Shown: positions 37,672-46,271 of the stretch, one piece after another
How the letters are laid out: every line of letters begins with the position of its first letter
Position numbering within the stretch: position 1 is the first letter of the stretch
From: Methylotenera sp. G11
Lineage (GTDB): Bacteria > Pseudomonadota > Gammaproteobacteria > Burkholderiales > Methylophilaceae
Reading direction: 5' to 3'
Assembly (NCBI RefSeq): GCF_000799735.1
Contig: NZ_JUHH01000001.1
Location: forward strand, 2,046,001-2,110,000
DNA length: 64,000 bases
Notes under the pieces: generated by a model
What the model was told of the DNA's origin: nothing
The model's database searches: none
What the model saw: only the letters and a program-made list of their open reading frames with translations
Position numbers and translations under genes: made by a program

Positions 37672-40281
37672 GTGATGCAGAACCGCCCTACGCCAGATCA
37701 ACTTTTAACGCTGAAATCACTGGCGTTCAGGTTTACTGTGGTTGCGCTGGCGTATTACCTGACGGCCAGGCTGGGTTTGATGGGGCCTTATAAAGAATCC
37801 ATCGTTACCTTGCTCTGGTTGCCTACCGGAATTGCTGTAGGCGCCATTATCCGTTGGGGCTATGTCAGCCTGCCGGCTGTTTTTGTGGCGGCTACTTTTG
37901 TAGAGTTCTATTTGGGTTTACCCGCCGCTGTTTCGCTGAGCATGGCTGCTGGCAATACCCTGGCACCGCTAGTGACAGCCTATCTTCTTCGGAAAGCGCA
38001 CTTCAATCACAGCCTCGCCAAGCAGCGCGATATCCTGCTGATGATCCTGTTCTCGCTGCTGGGCATGCTGGTCTCCTCAATCGGCGGCGTGCTGAGCCTC
38101 TATCTCGGCGGCCAGATTACGACTGATGCTATATCGAGGATATGGTTTATCTGGTGGATGGGTGACAGTGTGGGCGTATTGCTGGCATTGCCATTGATAC
38201 TGCATATCAGCAAAAAAAGCTTTATCGCCAATGTTCCCCAGAGTTTCCGGCTGTTTGCCTGGCTGCTGTTTTTCGCCGCCTGTGAGTTTGCGATTGTTAA
38301 CCTGGTGAATGACCTTAATAAACAGTTCCTGCTGACGGCATTCCTGATTTTGCCGGTGCTGATCTGGGCTTCCATGGCGTTTGGTGTGGTGGGCGGTTCC
38401 ATCGTCGTGATCAGCCTGTGTACGATCGCCGTATGGTTCACCTCACAGGGTTACGGTACATTTTACAGCGTGGATGTTGGCGAAGGCCTGTTTTCGCTGT
38501 GGACTTTCATGGTCACACTGGTCATGACCATGCTGCTGATTTCAACCCTGCAATCCGGCAGGAATGCTGCGGAAAAGGTTTCGCGTGAAAATGAAAGGAA
38601 GCTGCGTTCAGTGATAGACGGTGCGCTGGACGCCATTTTAACGATTGATAATTCCGGCAGGCTGGTGGAATTCAACCCGGCTGCAGAGCGCATGTTCGGC
38701 TATCAGAAACAGCATGCGCTCGGCAAAACGCTGTCTGAAGTCATTATCCCGCCCCGGTTGAGAAAATCGCACGAAGAAGGATACAAGCGATTTGTCCAGA
38801 CCAATGAGAAGCATCTCTTTAACCAGCGTGTCGAGCTCCAGGCAATGCGCTCGGACGGTACCGAGTTTCCTGTTGAGTTGACTTTGACCGCTTTGAACGA
38901 AGACGGCCTGTCTCTGGTGACCGGGTTTATCCGTGATATTTCGGAGCAAAAGAAAGCACGGCAGGAAATCGAGAATTTTGCTTACTATGACGTGCTGACC
39001 GGATTGCCCAATCGCCGTTTGCTGGTAGATCGTTTTCAGCATGCGATTCTGCTAAGCCAGCGCGCCAACACTTATAGCGCGCTGATGTTTATCGACCTGG
39101 ATAATTTCAAGACGCTGAACGATACCAAAGGCCATGATATAGGTGACCAGCTGCTGATGGAAGTGGCGAAAAGGATCCAGATCACACTGCGGGCCGGTGA
39201 TACGGTTGCCAGGCTTAGCGGCGATGAGTTTATCGTGATCCTGGAGGGTCTGAGCAGTAACCTCAGCCATGCCTACCAGCAGGCAAGCGATGTGGCGCAG
39301 AAGCTGCTGGAAAGGCTCAATGCCAGCTACCACTTGGGGTTGTTTGAATTCAATACCAGCGCCAGCCTGGGTGTGACATTGTTCAAAGATGAGCAGCTTA
39401 GTGGTTTTGAGGCGCACCTGCGCCACGCAGATGCTGCCATGTATCAGGCCAAAGCTGCGGGCCGCAATACTTACCGTTTTTATGATGAACTGATGCAGGA
39501 GGGGCTGGATAAGCGTTTTGCCCTTGAATCCGCATTGTCTTCAGCGATTAAAAGCAATGAGCTGTACCTTAATTACCAGAGCATCGTTGACGCAGAGCAG
39601 AATGTCATCGGTGCGGAAGTGCTGCTGCGGTGGGGGCATCATCGCTTTGGGGAGATCCATCCGGCAGAATTCATACCAATCGCCGAGAAGAATAATGAAA
39701 TCATTAAAATCGGCCACTGGGTGCTGCAGCAGGCCTGTGAACAGATCAAGGCATGGGAGCCCCATCCTGTACTCGGCAAGATCAGGCTGTCCGTTAATAT
39801 CAGTGCAAAGCAGTTCCTGTATATCAATTTTGTAAAAGAACTGCGTGAGATCATTACGGTGGCCGACATCGACCCTGACCTGCTTAAGCTGGAGCTCACG
39901 GAAACGGCTGTGATTGATAACATTGATGATGTGATCAGCAAGATGAAAGTGCTTAAAAAAATGGGTATCAGGGTGTCGCTGGATGATTTCGGCATCGGGC
40001 ACTCGTCATTGGTGTACCTGAAAAAACTGCCGGTTACCCAGATCAAGATCGACCAGTCATTCGTGCACGATGTGCTCACCGATACCAATGATGCCGCGAT
40101 CATCAAGATGGTACTTGCGGTGGGCAAGACTATTCATTGCGATATCGTCGCCGAAGGGGTTGAACAGCTGGAACAGTTTGAATTGCTGAAAAAATTCGGA
40201 TGCCACTATTTCCAGGGTTATTATTTCAGCAAGCCGCTGTCGGCCTCTAATTTTGAGTATCTGGTCACGCATGGCAGATAG
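37672..40281 (+). CDS. MASE1-PAS-GGDEF-EAL cyclic-di-GMP signalling protein
   Basis: 869 residues. A MASE1 membrane sensor (about 15-295, eight or so helices) is followed by a PAS domain (about 308-425), a GGDEF domain with signature S516-G-D-E-F520 and an intact I-site R507xxD510, and an EAL domain with E649-V-L651. EAL catalytic positions are seen: N709, E741/E744, D771-D772, K792, E828 and Q848. Both cyclase and phosphodiesterase activity look possible. It starts with GTG at 37672 or ATG at 37675, immediately after trpE, so translation is probably coupled. The pairing with trpE is unusual. Confidence 0.92.
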   Translation: MMQNRPTPDQLLTLKSLAFRFTVVALAYYLTARLGLMGPYKESIVTLLWLPTGIAVGAIIRWGYVSLPAVFVAATFVEFYLGLPAAVSLSMAAGNTLAPLVTAYLLRKAHFNHSLAKQRDILLMILFSLLGMLVSSIGGVLSLYLGGQITTDAISRIWFIWWMGDSVGVLLALPLILHISKKSFIANVPQSFRLFAWLLFFAACEFAIVNLVNDLNKQFLLTAFLILPVLIWASMAFGVVGGSIVVISLCTIAVWFTSQGYGTFYSVDVGEGLFSLWTFMVTLVMTMLLISTLQSGRNAAEKVSRENERKLRSVIDGALDAILTIDNSGRLVEFNPAAERMFGYQKQHALGKTLSEVIIPPRLRKSHEEGYKRFVQTNEKHLFNQRVELQAMRSDGTEFPVELTLTALNEDGLSLVTGFIRDISEQKKARQEIENFAYYDVLTGLPNRRLLVDRFQHAILLSQRANTYSALMFIDLDNFKTLNDTKGHDIGDQLLMEVAKRIQITLRAGDTVARLSGDEFIVILEGLSSNLSHAYQQASDVAQKLLERLNASYHLGLFEFNTSASLGVTLFKDEQLSGFEAHLRHADAAMYQAKAAGRNTYRFYDELMQEGLDKRFALESALSSAIKSNELYLNYQSIVDAEQNVIGAEVLLRWGHHRFGEIHPAEFIPIAEKNNEIIKIGHWVLQQACEQIKAWEPHPVLGKIRLSVNISAKQFLYINFVKELREIITVADIDPDLLKLELTETAVIDNIDDVISKMKVLKKMGIRVSLDDFGIGHSSLVYLKKLPVTQIKIDQSFVHDVLTDTNDAAIIKMVLAVGKTIHCDIVAEGVEQLEQFELLKKFGCHYFQGYYFSKPLSASNFEYLVTHGR

Positions 40282-40324
40282 CCGCCGCTGGGCATGCGCC
40301 AATAGTTAGCTGTCCATTGCCGTC

Positions 40325-40816
40325 TTAGCGACCGCTGAACCAATCCCCTGATTTCCCACCGTGTTTCTCGATGAGTCTGATGTCGCTGATCATCATGCCG
40401 CGGTCGGCCGCCTTGCACATGTCGTAAATTGTAAGCAGCCCTGCGCTCACGGCAGTCAGTGCCTCCATTTCTACGCCGGTTTTACCGTAGGTTTCCGTGG
40501 TGACCGTGCATAGTATGCTTGATGCGGCTTCGTTAACATCAAAGCTCACCGTGACGTGGGTGAGCGCGATCGGATGGCATAGCGGAATCAGGTCGGAGGT
40601 TTTTTTGCTGGCCTGGATGGCGGCAATGCGCGCGATGCCAAGCACATCGCCTTTTTTGCTGCTGCCTTGCAGGATGAGTGCAAGTGTTGCAGGCAGCATG
40701 CTGATGGTGCCGCTGGCGATCGCAATGCGATGGGTTTCGGATTTCTTGCCCACGTCAACCATGTGCGCCTGGCCGCTGGCATCAAAATGCGTGAGTGTCT
40801 GCTGATGGGATGTCAT
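40325..40816 (-). CDS. moaC: Cyclic pyranopterin monophosphate synthase
   Basis: 163 residues. MoaC acts second in molybdenum cofactor synthesis. Motifs include [29 protein letters not shown] and the C-terminal [20 protein letters not shown] with KAADRGM. No other moa gene is nearby. It is convergent with the GGDEF-EAL gene and divergent from the BepA-like gene. Confidence 0.96.
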   Translation of the reverse strand: MTSHQQTLTHFDASGQAHMVDVGKKSETHRIAIASGTISMLPATLALILQGSSKKGDVLGIARIAAIQASKKTSDLIPLCHPIALTHVTVSFDVNEAASSILCTVTTETYGKTGVEMEALTAVSAGLLTIYDMCKAADRGMMISDIRLIEKHGGKSGDWFSGR

Positions 40817-40908
40817 GTGGGTGCGAGGCCTGAGTGAATGTATACGGAAGTCATATTTTGAAACATTTTTCGATGAACTGAATGGCTACAAACGTTATCA
40901 TAGCAACA

Positions 40909-42351
40909 ATGAATTTAAAATTAACAATTATTATTCTGGCGATAGCCTCAGTGCTTCATGTTTCTTATGTGTCCGCAAACGAGTTGCCGGATCTGGGTGA
41001 TGTGTCCGCAACAGTAATGTCACCGCTGCAGGAGCAGGCGATTGCTGAGCAGATCCTGCGTGAAGTCGCAGTCAGCGACGATGTGCTGAATGATGTGGAA
41101 GTGACGGATTATTTGCAGGCGCTGGGTGCCAGGCTGGTTGCAAACGGCCCGGAGAAGCAGCAGAAGTTCAATTTCTTCGTGGTGCAGGATAGGTCAATCA
41201 ATGCGTTTGCGATGCCGGGTGGCGTCATCGGTGTGCACACGGGCCTGATGCTGGGCGCCAATAGCGAGTCTGAGCTGGCGAGTGTGCTGGGCCATGAAAT
41301 CGGCCACGTAACGCAGCGCCATCTGGCGCGTATGCTGGCCTCGCAGAAGACCGACACCTTAAAGAACATTGCCGGGATCGCATTGGCACTGCTGATGGCG
41401 CGTGCCAATCCGCAGCTGGCTTCAGGTGCATTTACTACCGTAAGTGCAATTGGTGTGCAGAGCCAGCTTGACTATACGCGTGAACATGAGCGTGAAGCTG
41501 ACCGTATCGGCTTGCAGATTCTGGACAGCGGTGGTTTTGATGTGCGTGGCATGCCCAGCTTTTTTAATACATTGCAGCGCGGGTCGCGCTTTGCCGAGGG
41601 CAGCACTCCCAGCTTCCTGCGTACGCACCCACTCACAACCGAGCGTATTGCAGACGTGACTAACCGGGTAGAGCAGATGCCGTACCGGCAGGTGACTGAC
41701 AGTATTGAGTTTCACCTGGTGCGTGCAAAACTGCGCGCCACTTATACGACGCCTGAGGCTGCGATTGGCGTGTTCGAACAGAATATCCGTGAGCATCGTT
41801 ACAGCAATGAAGCGGCGGAGCATTATGGGCTGGCTGTTGCCCTGCTGCGTAAGGGCGCGTTTCCACAGCTTGAGAAAGAGCTGGCCTGGCTCAAGAAAAA
41901 CGCACCGCAGCATGCCATGATAGAAAGCTTATCCGCAAGGATGGAAGTCGCCAGAAACAACCCGCAGAGTGCCGCAGCCAAATATGCATCTGCACTTGCA
42001 CGTTATCCGGATAACCGGGCACTGATTTATGGTTATGCCGAGCATTTCCTGGCGATCAAGCAGCCGGATAATGCCATACGGCTGGTTTTGTCGAAACAGG
42101 CCCGGTATGTGGATGATGCGTATTTTTACGATTTGCTTGCGAAGGCCTATACTATGCAGAACAAGGTGTTACTGAGCCACCAGGCGCAAGGCGAAGCGTA
42201 TTACAGAAAATACGATCTTGCCCGGGCCATCGAGCAGATGGATCTGGCAGCCAAGGCCAATGACGGCGATTTTTACCAGATATCCATCGTGGAAGCGCGC
42301 CTGAAGCAGCTAAGGCAAATGCAGGGTGACGATAAAAAACCGAAATCTTAA
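40909..42351 (+). CDS. bepA: BepA-like M48 metalloprotease with TPR tail
   Basis: About 480 residues. A signal peptide (LKLTIIILAIASVLHVSYVSA) is followed by an M48 peptidase domain with H129-E-x-x-H133 (LGHEIGHVTQRH) and the third ligand in EREADRIG, then a helical TPR-like C-terminal half. BepA-type proteins sit in the periplasm and degrade or help mature outer-membrane proteins with the BAM and LPS machinery. The start at 40909 gives a standard signal peptide; an ATG at 40882 would add nine residues. Neither has a clear ribosome site. Confidence 0.87.
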   Translation: MNLKLTIIILAIASVLHVSYVSANELPDLGDVSATVMSPLQEQAIAEQILREVAVSDDVLNDVEVTDYLQALGARLVANGPEKQQKFNFFVVQDRSINAFAMPGGVIGVHTGLMLGANSESELASVLGHEIGHVTQRHLARMLASQKTDTLKNIAGIALALLMARANPQLASGAFTTVSAIGVQSQLDYTREHEREADRIGLQILDSGGFDVRGMPSFFNTLQRGSRFAEGSTPSFLRTHPLTTERIADVTNRVEQMPYRQVTDSIEFHLVRAKLRATYTTPEAAIGVFEQNIREHRYSNEAAEHYGLAVALLRKGAFPQLEKELAWLKKNAPQHAMIESLSARMEVARNNPQSAAAKYASALARYPDNRALIYGYAEHFLAIKQPDNAIRLVLSKQARYVDDAYFYDLLAKAYTMQNKVLLSHQAQGEAYYRKYDLARAIEQMDLAAKANDGDFYQISIVEARLKQLRQMQGDDKKPKS

Positions 42352-42395
42352 AGGCGATACAGCTTACAAGTCGGTACAATTTGAGGGTGAGTACG

Positions 42396-42830
42396 ATGCA
42401 GCGCAGGAATTTTTTATTGGGTGTGGCAGCATTTATCGCGCTGATGCCGGCCAGGGTGCTGGCAGCACTATGGAATAAAGCGGCATTTGAGTCGGTGCGG
42501 CTGGATGATGCCAGCAGGAAGCTGGATATAAACACGGAAATCCCGAGTGCGGATATTCAGATCATTGCACCTGACCGTGCAGAGAATGGCGCAATCGTGC
42601 AGGTGGAAGTCAAAAGCGCTATCGCGAATACCGAAGCGATTGCGATATTCGTAGAGAAGAACCCGACACCGCTGATTGCCAATTTCATTTTCAGCAATGG
42701 CGCCGAACCTTATGTCGTGACGCGCATCAAGATGGCGGAAACCTCGGACATTAAAATAGTGGTGAAAGCAGGCGAGCGCTATTTTACCGCGGCTAAGAAT
42801 GTGGTCGTGCTTGAAAACGGCTGTGGTTGA
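42396..42830 (+). CDS. soxY: SoxY, sulfur-oxidation carrier subunit (orphan)
   Basis: About 144 residues. It begins with a Tat-like signal (QRRNFLLGVAAFIALMPARVLA) and has the SoxY immunoglobulin-like fold with IPSADIQIIAPDRAENGAIV. SoxY carries sulfur intermediates on a C-terminal cysteine. In the family the tail is typically GGCGG; here it ends N-G-C-G, so the cysteine is present but one glycine is replaced and the last is lost. The ATG at 42396 has GAGG about 9 bases upstream. soxZ follows after 17 bases. No soxX, soxA, soxB or soxCD is seen in the window. Confidence 0.88.
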   Translation: MQRRNFLLGVAAFIALMPARVLAALWNKAAFESVRLDDASRKLDINTEIPSADIQIIAPDRAENGAIVQVEVKSAIANTEAIAIFVEKNPTPLIANFIFSNGAEPYVVTRIKMAETSDIKIVVKAGERYFTAAKNVVVLENGCG

Positions 42831-42847
42831 CAGTTTGAGGCTTGTAT

Positions 42848-43162
42848 ATGGATAACATGAAGATGCGTGCCCAGCTTAAGGGCGATGTGGTTGAAGTCAA
42901 AGTGCTGATGAGCCACCCGATGGAAACCGGTCGCAGAAAAGACGATTTTGACAGGCTGATTCCTGCCCATTTCGTGCAATTGCTGACAGCCACGCTCAAT
43001 GGCAAACCCGTACTCGAAGCGCAGTGGGGCACCGGTATATCCAAGAACCCTTATCTGACCTTCAGGCTGAAAGGCGCAAAGGTCGGTGATATTGTAGCCG
43101 TGACATGGCATGATAACCATGGTGAAACTGCAAGCCAGGACATCGCCGTTACGCAGGCCTAA
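42848..43162 (+). CDS. soxZ: SoxZ, sulfur-oxidation carrier subunit (orphan)
   Basis: About 104 residues. The opening MRAQLKGDVVEVKVLMSHPM and the later YLTFRLKGAKVGDIVAVTW are typical SoxZ. It forms a heterodimer with SoxY. GAGG precedes the ATG at 42848 by 7 bases. Together with soxY it forms a two-gene unit between the protease gene and ahpC. Confidence 0.92.
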   Translation: MDNMKMRAQLKGDVVEVKVLMSHPMETGRRKDDFDRLIPAHFVQLLTATLNGKPVLEAQWGTGISKNPYLTFRLKGAKVGDIVAVTWHDNHGETASQDIAVTQA

Positions 43163-43304
43163 CTGGCGGGTAGTCAAGATACGCAGGTGAATGGCGTGGG
43201 CAATAGTGCCTGATTTTGCATATGCCGTGTTGTAATGGTGGTAACCTGATCGACTGCATTTAAGCGATCCGCGGCATTGGATGCGGAAGATGGTCGCTCC
43301 TTTG

Positions 43305-43325
43305 TTGATAAGTTATATTTATCAA
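43305..43325. promoter_or_regulatory. Inverted repeat upstream of the ahpC promoter (operator candidate)
   Basis: TTGATAA (43305-43311) and TTATCAA (43319-43325) are perfect inverted arms with a 7-base spacer. The site lies about 20 bases upstream of the ahpC -35, where an activator would be placed. It does not match the classical OxyR spacing well, so the regulator is unknown. Confidence 0.45.
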
Positions 43326-43343
43326 TATAATTAAAATGATATA

Positions 43344-43373
43344 TTGTACTTAATTTTATAACCTCTCTATAAT
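43344..43373 (+). promoter_or_regulatory. Probable sigma-70 promoter of ahpC
   Basis: TTGTAC (43344-43349), an 18-base spacer and a perfect TATAAT (43368-43373). Transcription would start near 43380, giving a leader of about 60 bases with AAGGAA before the ahpC ATG. Confidence 0.65.
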
Positions 43374-43439
43374 TCGAGTCATGGATTTATAGAACATTTC
43401 ATCAACCACAGATTTTTTAATCAATATAAGGAAAAAATT

Positions 43440-44003
43440 ATGTCATTAATTAATACCGAAATTAAACCGTTCAAAGCCCAGGCTTTCCACAATGGCAACT
43501 TTATTGAAGTGACTGACGCAAGCCTGAAAGGTAAATGGTCTGTTGTAATTTTCATGCCGGCTGCATTTACTTTTAACTGCCCGACAGAAGTTGAAGACGC
43601 TGCTGATAACTATGCAGAGTTCCAGAAAGCGGGTGCAGAAGTTTATATCGTGACCACCGATACCCACTTCTCACACAAAGTATGGCATGAAACTTCACCG
43701 GCAGTAGGTAAAGCAAAATTCCCATTGGTTGGCGACCCTACACACCAATTGACACGTGCATTTGACGTGCATATTGATGAAGAAGGCCTGGCACTGCGCG
43801 GTACTTTCGTGATCAATCCGGAAGGCGTGATTAAAACAGTGGAAATCCACAGCAACGAAATCGCGCGTGATGTAAAAGAAACCCTGCGCAAGTTGAAAGC
43901 TGCGCAATTCACAGCCGCTAACCCAGGCCAGGTATGCCCGGCTAAATGGCAGGAAGGCGCCAACACGATCACGCCTTCACTGGACTTGGTAGGCAAGATC
44001 TAA
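43440..44003 (+). CDS. ahpC: Alkyl hydroperoxide reductase subunit C (peroxiredoxin)
   Basis: 187 residues. Typical 2-Cys peroxiredoxin with peroxidatic C47 (TFNCPTE) and resolving C166 (GQVCPAKW). It reduces H2O2, organic peroxides and peroxynitrite and is recycled by AhpF. It has its own strong promoter and a terminator before ahpF, so it is probably made in excess over AhpF. Confidence 0.97.
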   Translation: MSLINTEIKPFKAQAFHNGNFIEVTDASLKGKWSVVIFMPAAFTFNCPTEVEDAADNYAEFQKAGAEVYIVTTDTHFSHKVWHETSPAVGKAKFPLVGDPTHQLTRAFDVHIDEEGLALRGTFVINPEGVIKTVEIHSNEIARDVKETLRKLKAAQFTAANPGQVCPAKWQEGANTITPSLDLVGKI

Positions 44004-44064
44004 ATAACGGCTTTTTAATGATTTGCCGTCCCCGGGTCAAAAGCCTGGGGGCGCATCCCGATAC

Positions 44065-44097
44065 ATAGCTTTATCCATAAGATAAAGCTATTTTTTT
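44065..44097 (+). terminator. Intrinsic terminator between ahpC and ahpF
   Basis: An 11-bp perfect stem, ATAGCTTTATC (44065-44075) with 44081-44091, a 5-base loop, and a run of seven T (44091-44097). It ends 29 bases before the ahpF start, so ahpF is reached by read-through or by another promoter. Confidence 0.88.
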
Positions 44098-44126
44098 CAA
44101 AAATTCAGATAGCAAAGAGATTAACC

Positions 44127-45704
44127 ATGGCATTAGATACCACTATCAAAACTCAGCTTCAAACCTATTTGCAAATGCTCAGAGAGCCGATCGTGCTGGC
44201 TGCTTCACTCGATGACAGTGCCGGTGCGAAAGAGATGTCAGCCCTGCTGGAAGAAATTGCCGCTATGTCTGACAAGATCACGCTGACGCATGAAGATGAT
44301 GCGCGTAAACCATCATTTGCCGTGAAACGTGCCCCTGGACACAAAGACGCTGCAAAGGGAGTGGGTATTCGCTTTGCCGGGATCCCAATGGGGCATGAGT
44401 TTACATCATTGGTGTTGGCCTTGCTGCATGTAGGCGCGCATCCGCTTAAACTGGAAGCAGAGAAAATCGCACAGATTGCCGCGCTTGAAGACAAATTCCA
44501 CTTCGAGACCTATATTTCGCTGAGCTGCCACAACTGTCCGGAAGTCGTGCAGTCTATTAATTTAATGGCCGTGATTAACCCGAACATCACGCATGTCATG
44601 ATCGATGGCGCTTTGTATCAGCAAGAAGTCTCCGATCGCAATATCATGGCCGTGCCGACCATTTACCTGAATGGCGCAGAGTTCGGTGCCGGCCGTATGG
44701 GGGTGGATGAAATCCTGCCTAAGCTGGATAAAGGTGCAGAAGCCCGCGAAGCGAAAAAACTGGATGCAAAAGAGGCGTTTGACGTGCTGGTGGTAGGCGG
44801 TGGCCCTGCCGGTGCATCTGCGGCGATTTATGCTGCACGCAAAGGCATTAAGACCGGTGTGGTTGCCGACCGTTTTGGCGGCCAGGTCATGGATACGATG
44901 GCGATCGAGAACTTTATTTCTGTTAAGGAAACGGAAGGGCCAAAACTGGTCGCGGCGTTCGAGGAACATGTCACTTCGTATGGAGTGGATGTGATGCGCC
45001 TGCAACGTGCACAGTCATTGAACGCACCTGCTACCGGCTCCGGCCAGCTTATCGAAGTGAAGCTCGAAAGCGGCGCAACGCTCAGAAGCAAGGCCGTGAT
45101 CGTAGCCACCGGTGCGCGCTGGAAAGAGTTGAATATCCCCGGTGAAAAAGAATACCGCGGTAAAGGTGTCGCTTATTGCCCGCACTGTGACGGCCCTTTG
45201 TTCAAAGGTAAGCATGTAGCCGTCATCGGTGGGGGTAACTCCGGAGTTGAGGCTGCAATTGACCTGGCTGGTTTTGTGAGCCATGTGACGCTGCTGCAGC
45301 ACAGCAATAAGCTGACGGCGGATGCAATTCTGCAGAACAAATTATTCACATTGAAAAACGTGACGGTGATCCTGAATGCAGAAACGACGGAAATCACCGG
45401 TGCAGATCAGAAAGTAAATGGCCTGGTCTACCGCGACCACGAAACCAAGACACTGCATACAGTTGAACTGGCTGGGGTGTTTGTGCAGATCGGCTTGCTG
45501 CCGAATACCGATTGGCTCAGAACCAGCGGTGTAGAGTTAAGCAAGTTCAACGAGATCGTGGTGGATGCCCACGGACAGACTTCGTTGCCAGGTGTATTTG
45601 CAGCAGGCGATGTGACAACCGTGCCTTATAAGCAGATTATTATTGCGATGGGTGAGGGTTCAAAGGCTTCGCTGGGCGCATTTGATTACCTGATCAGGCA
45701 GTAG
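44127..45704 (+). CDS. ahpF: Alkyl hydroperoxide reductase subunit F
   Basis: 525 residues. The N-terminal double thioredoxin-fold domain has C134-H-N-C137; the thioredoxin-reductase-like part has the FAD motif GGGPAG (224-229), redox pair C351-P-H-C354, and the NADH motif [12 protein letters not shown]. It passes electrons from NADH to AhpC. Confidence 0.97.
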   Translation: MALDTTIKTQLQTYLQMLREPIVLAASLDDSAGAKEMSALLEEIAAMSDKITLTHEDDARKPSFAVKRAPGHKDAAKGVGIRFAGIPMGHEFTSLVLALLHVGAHPLKLEAEKIAQIAALEDKFHFETYISLSCHNCPEVVQSINLMAVINPNITHVMIDGALYQQEVSDRNIMAVPTIYLNGAEFGAGRMGVDEILPKLDKGAEAREAKKLDAKEAFDVLVVGGGPAGASAAIYAARKGIKTGVVADRFGGQVMDTMAIENFISVKETEGPKLVAAFEEHVTSYGVDVMRLQRAQSLNAPATGSGQLIEVKLESGATLRSKAVIVATGARWKELNIPGEKEYRGKGVAYCPHCDGPLFKGKHVAVIGGGNSGVEAAIDLAGFVSHVTLLQHSNKLTADAILQNKLFTLKNVTVILNAETTEITGADQKVNGLVYRDHETKTLHTVELAGVFVQIGLLPNTDWLRTSGVELSKFNEIVVDAHGQTSLPGVFAAGDVTTVPYKQIIIAMGEGSKASLGAFDYLIRQ

Positions 45705-45724
45705 TGACCGGGCAACTGCCAGGA

Positions 45725-45772
45725 TGTAATATTATCCAAGTGTAATATTATCAAGGTGTAATATTGTCAGGG
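45725..45772. repeat. Three 16-bp tandem repeats after ahpF
   Basis: TGTAATATTATCCAAG, TGTAATATTATCAAGG and TGTAATATTGTCAGGG occupy 45725-45740, 45741-45756 and 45757-45772 without gaps. They lie between the ahpF stop and its terminator. Confidence 0.8.
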
Positions 45773-45783
45773 TAGCAAACAGG

Positions 45784-45813
45784 AAAGCGGTGGAATATTC
45801 CACCGCTTTTTTT
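45784..45813. terminator. Terminator after ahpF, usable on both strands
   Basis: A perfect 26-base palindrome (45784-45809), with arms AAAGCGGTGGAAT and its complement, is followed by further T. It separates ahpF from the convergent DUF2892 gene. Confidence 0.85.
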
Positions 45814-45850
45814 ATGGTGTGAGCCCATGGTTCTGGGCTATGTGTGGACT

Positions 45851-46039
45851 TTATTTGGTTTTGCAGGTATTGATCCCTAAAATACTGTAAGCCGGGCAGA
45901 AATTCAGCAGGCCAGTAGCCAGCGCTGCAATTCCAATCCATGCCCATGCCGGGCCGTTTGCGAACAAAACCCAGGCAATCAGGGCTAGCCCTGCAGCAAT
46001 ACGCACGATACGATCTACACCGCCAACATTTATTTTCAT
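45851..46039 (-). CDS. DUF2892 small membrane protein
   Basis: 62 residues. MKINVGGVDRIVRIAAGLAL then a second hydrophobic helix with GLLNFCPAYSILGINTC matches DUF2892 (YgaP C-terminal-like) inner-membrane proteins. These carry two short helices and a CPAY segment; function is unknown, with sulfur handling suggested for fused rhodanese forms. The ATG at 46039 has AAGGAG about 7 bases upstream; a TTG sits directly before it. Confidence 0.85.
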   Translation of the reverse strand: MKINVGGVDRIVRIAAGLALIAWVLFANGPAWAWIGIAALATGLLNFCPAYSILGINTCKTK

Positions 46040-46182
46040 CAATGTGCTCCTTGGTAGTCAGGTGGAATTGCAACTTTACGCCTAAATTGGCAATAGCGGC
46101 AAACTGAGCGTTATAGCAGCGGTTTAATCGGTGTCAGCTGATAAAGCCTTACCCGGCTCATATCGGTTTCAATGGCGGCTTG

Positions 46183-46270
46183 TCATCCAGTGATGCCCAA
46201 TACAGGCCAGCTAAGCATCAAAGCCAGGCATGCCATGAGCACATGCCGTGAGCAGGCGGGACTTTTTCAT
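46183..46270 (-). pseudogene. Candidate small hydrophobic ORF, possibly frameshifted
   Basis: One base after the COG2509 stop, an ATG at 46270 opens a 19-codon frame beginning MKKSRLLTAC. Shifting by one base after codon 9 gives MKKSRLLTAVLMAC continuing LALMLSWPVLGITG-stop at 46183, a coherent signal-like hydrophobic peptide of 28 residues. This could be a broken small gene, or chance. No family is recognised. Confidence 0.25.
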
Positions 46271-46271
46271 A

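Noticed and set aside
43305-43325. Classical OxyR box at ahpC
   Set aside because: The arms TTGATAA/TTATCAA do not fit the ATAG-N7-CTAT tetrad pattern; only a generic operator is supported.
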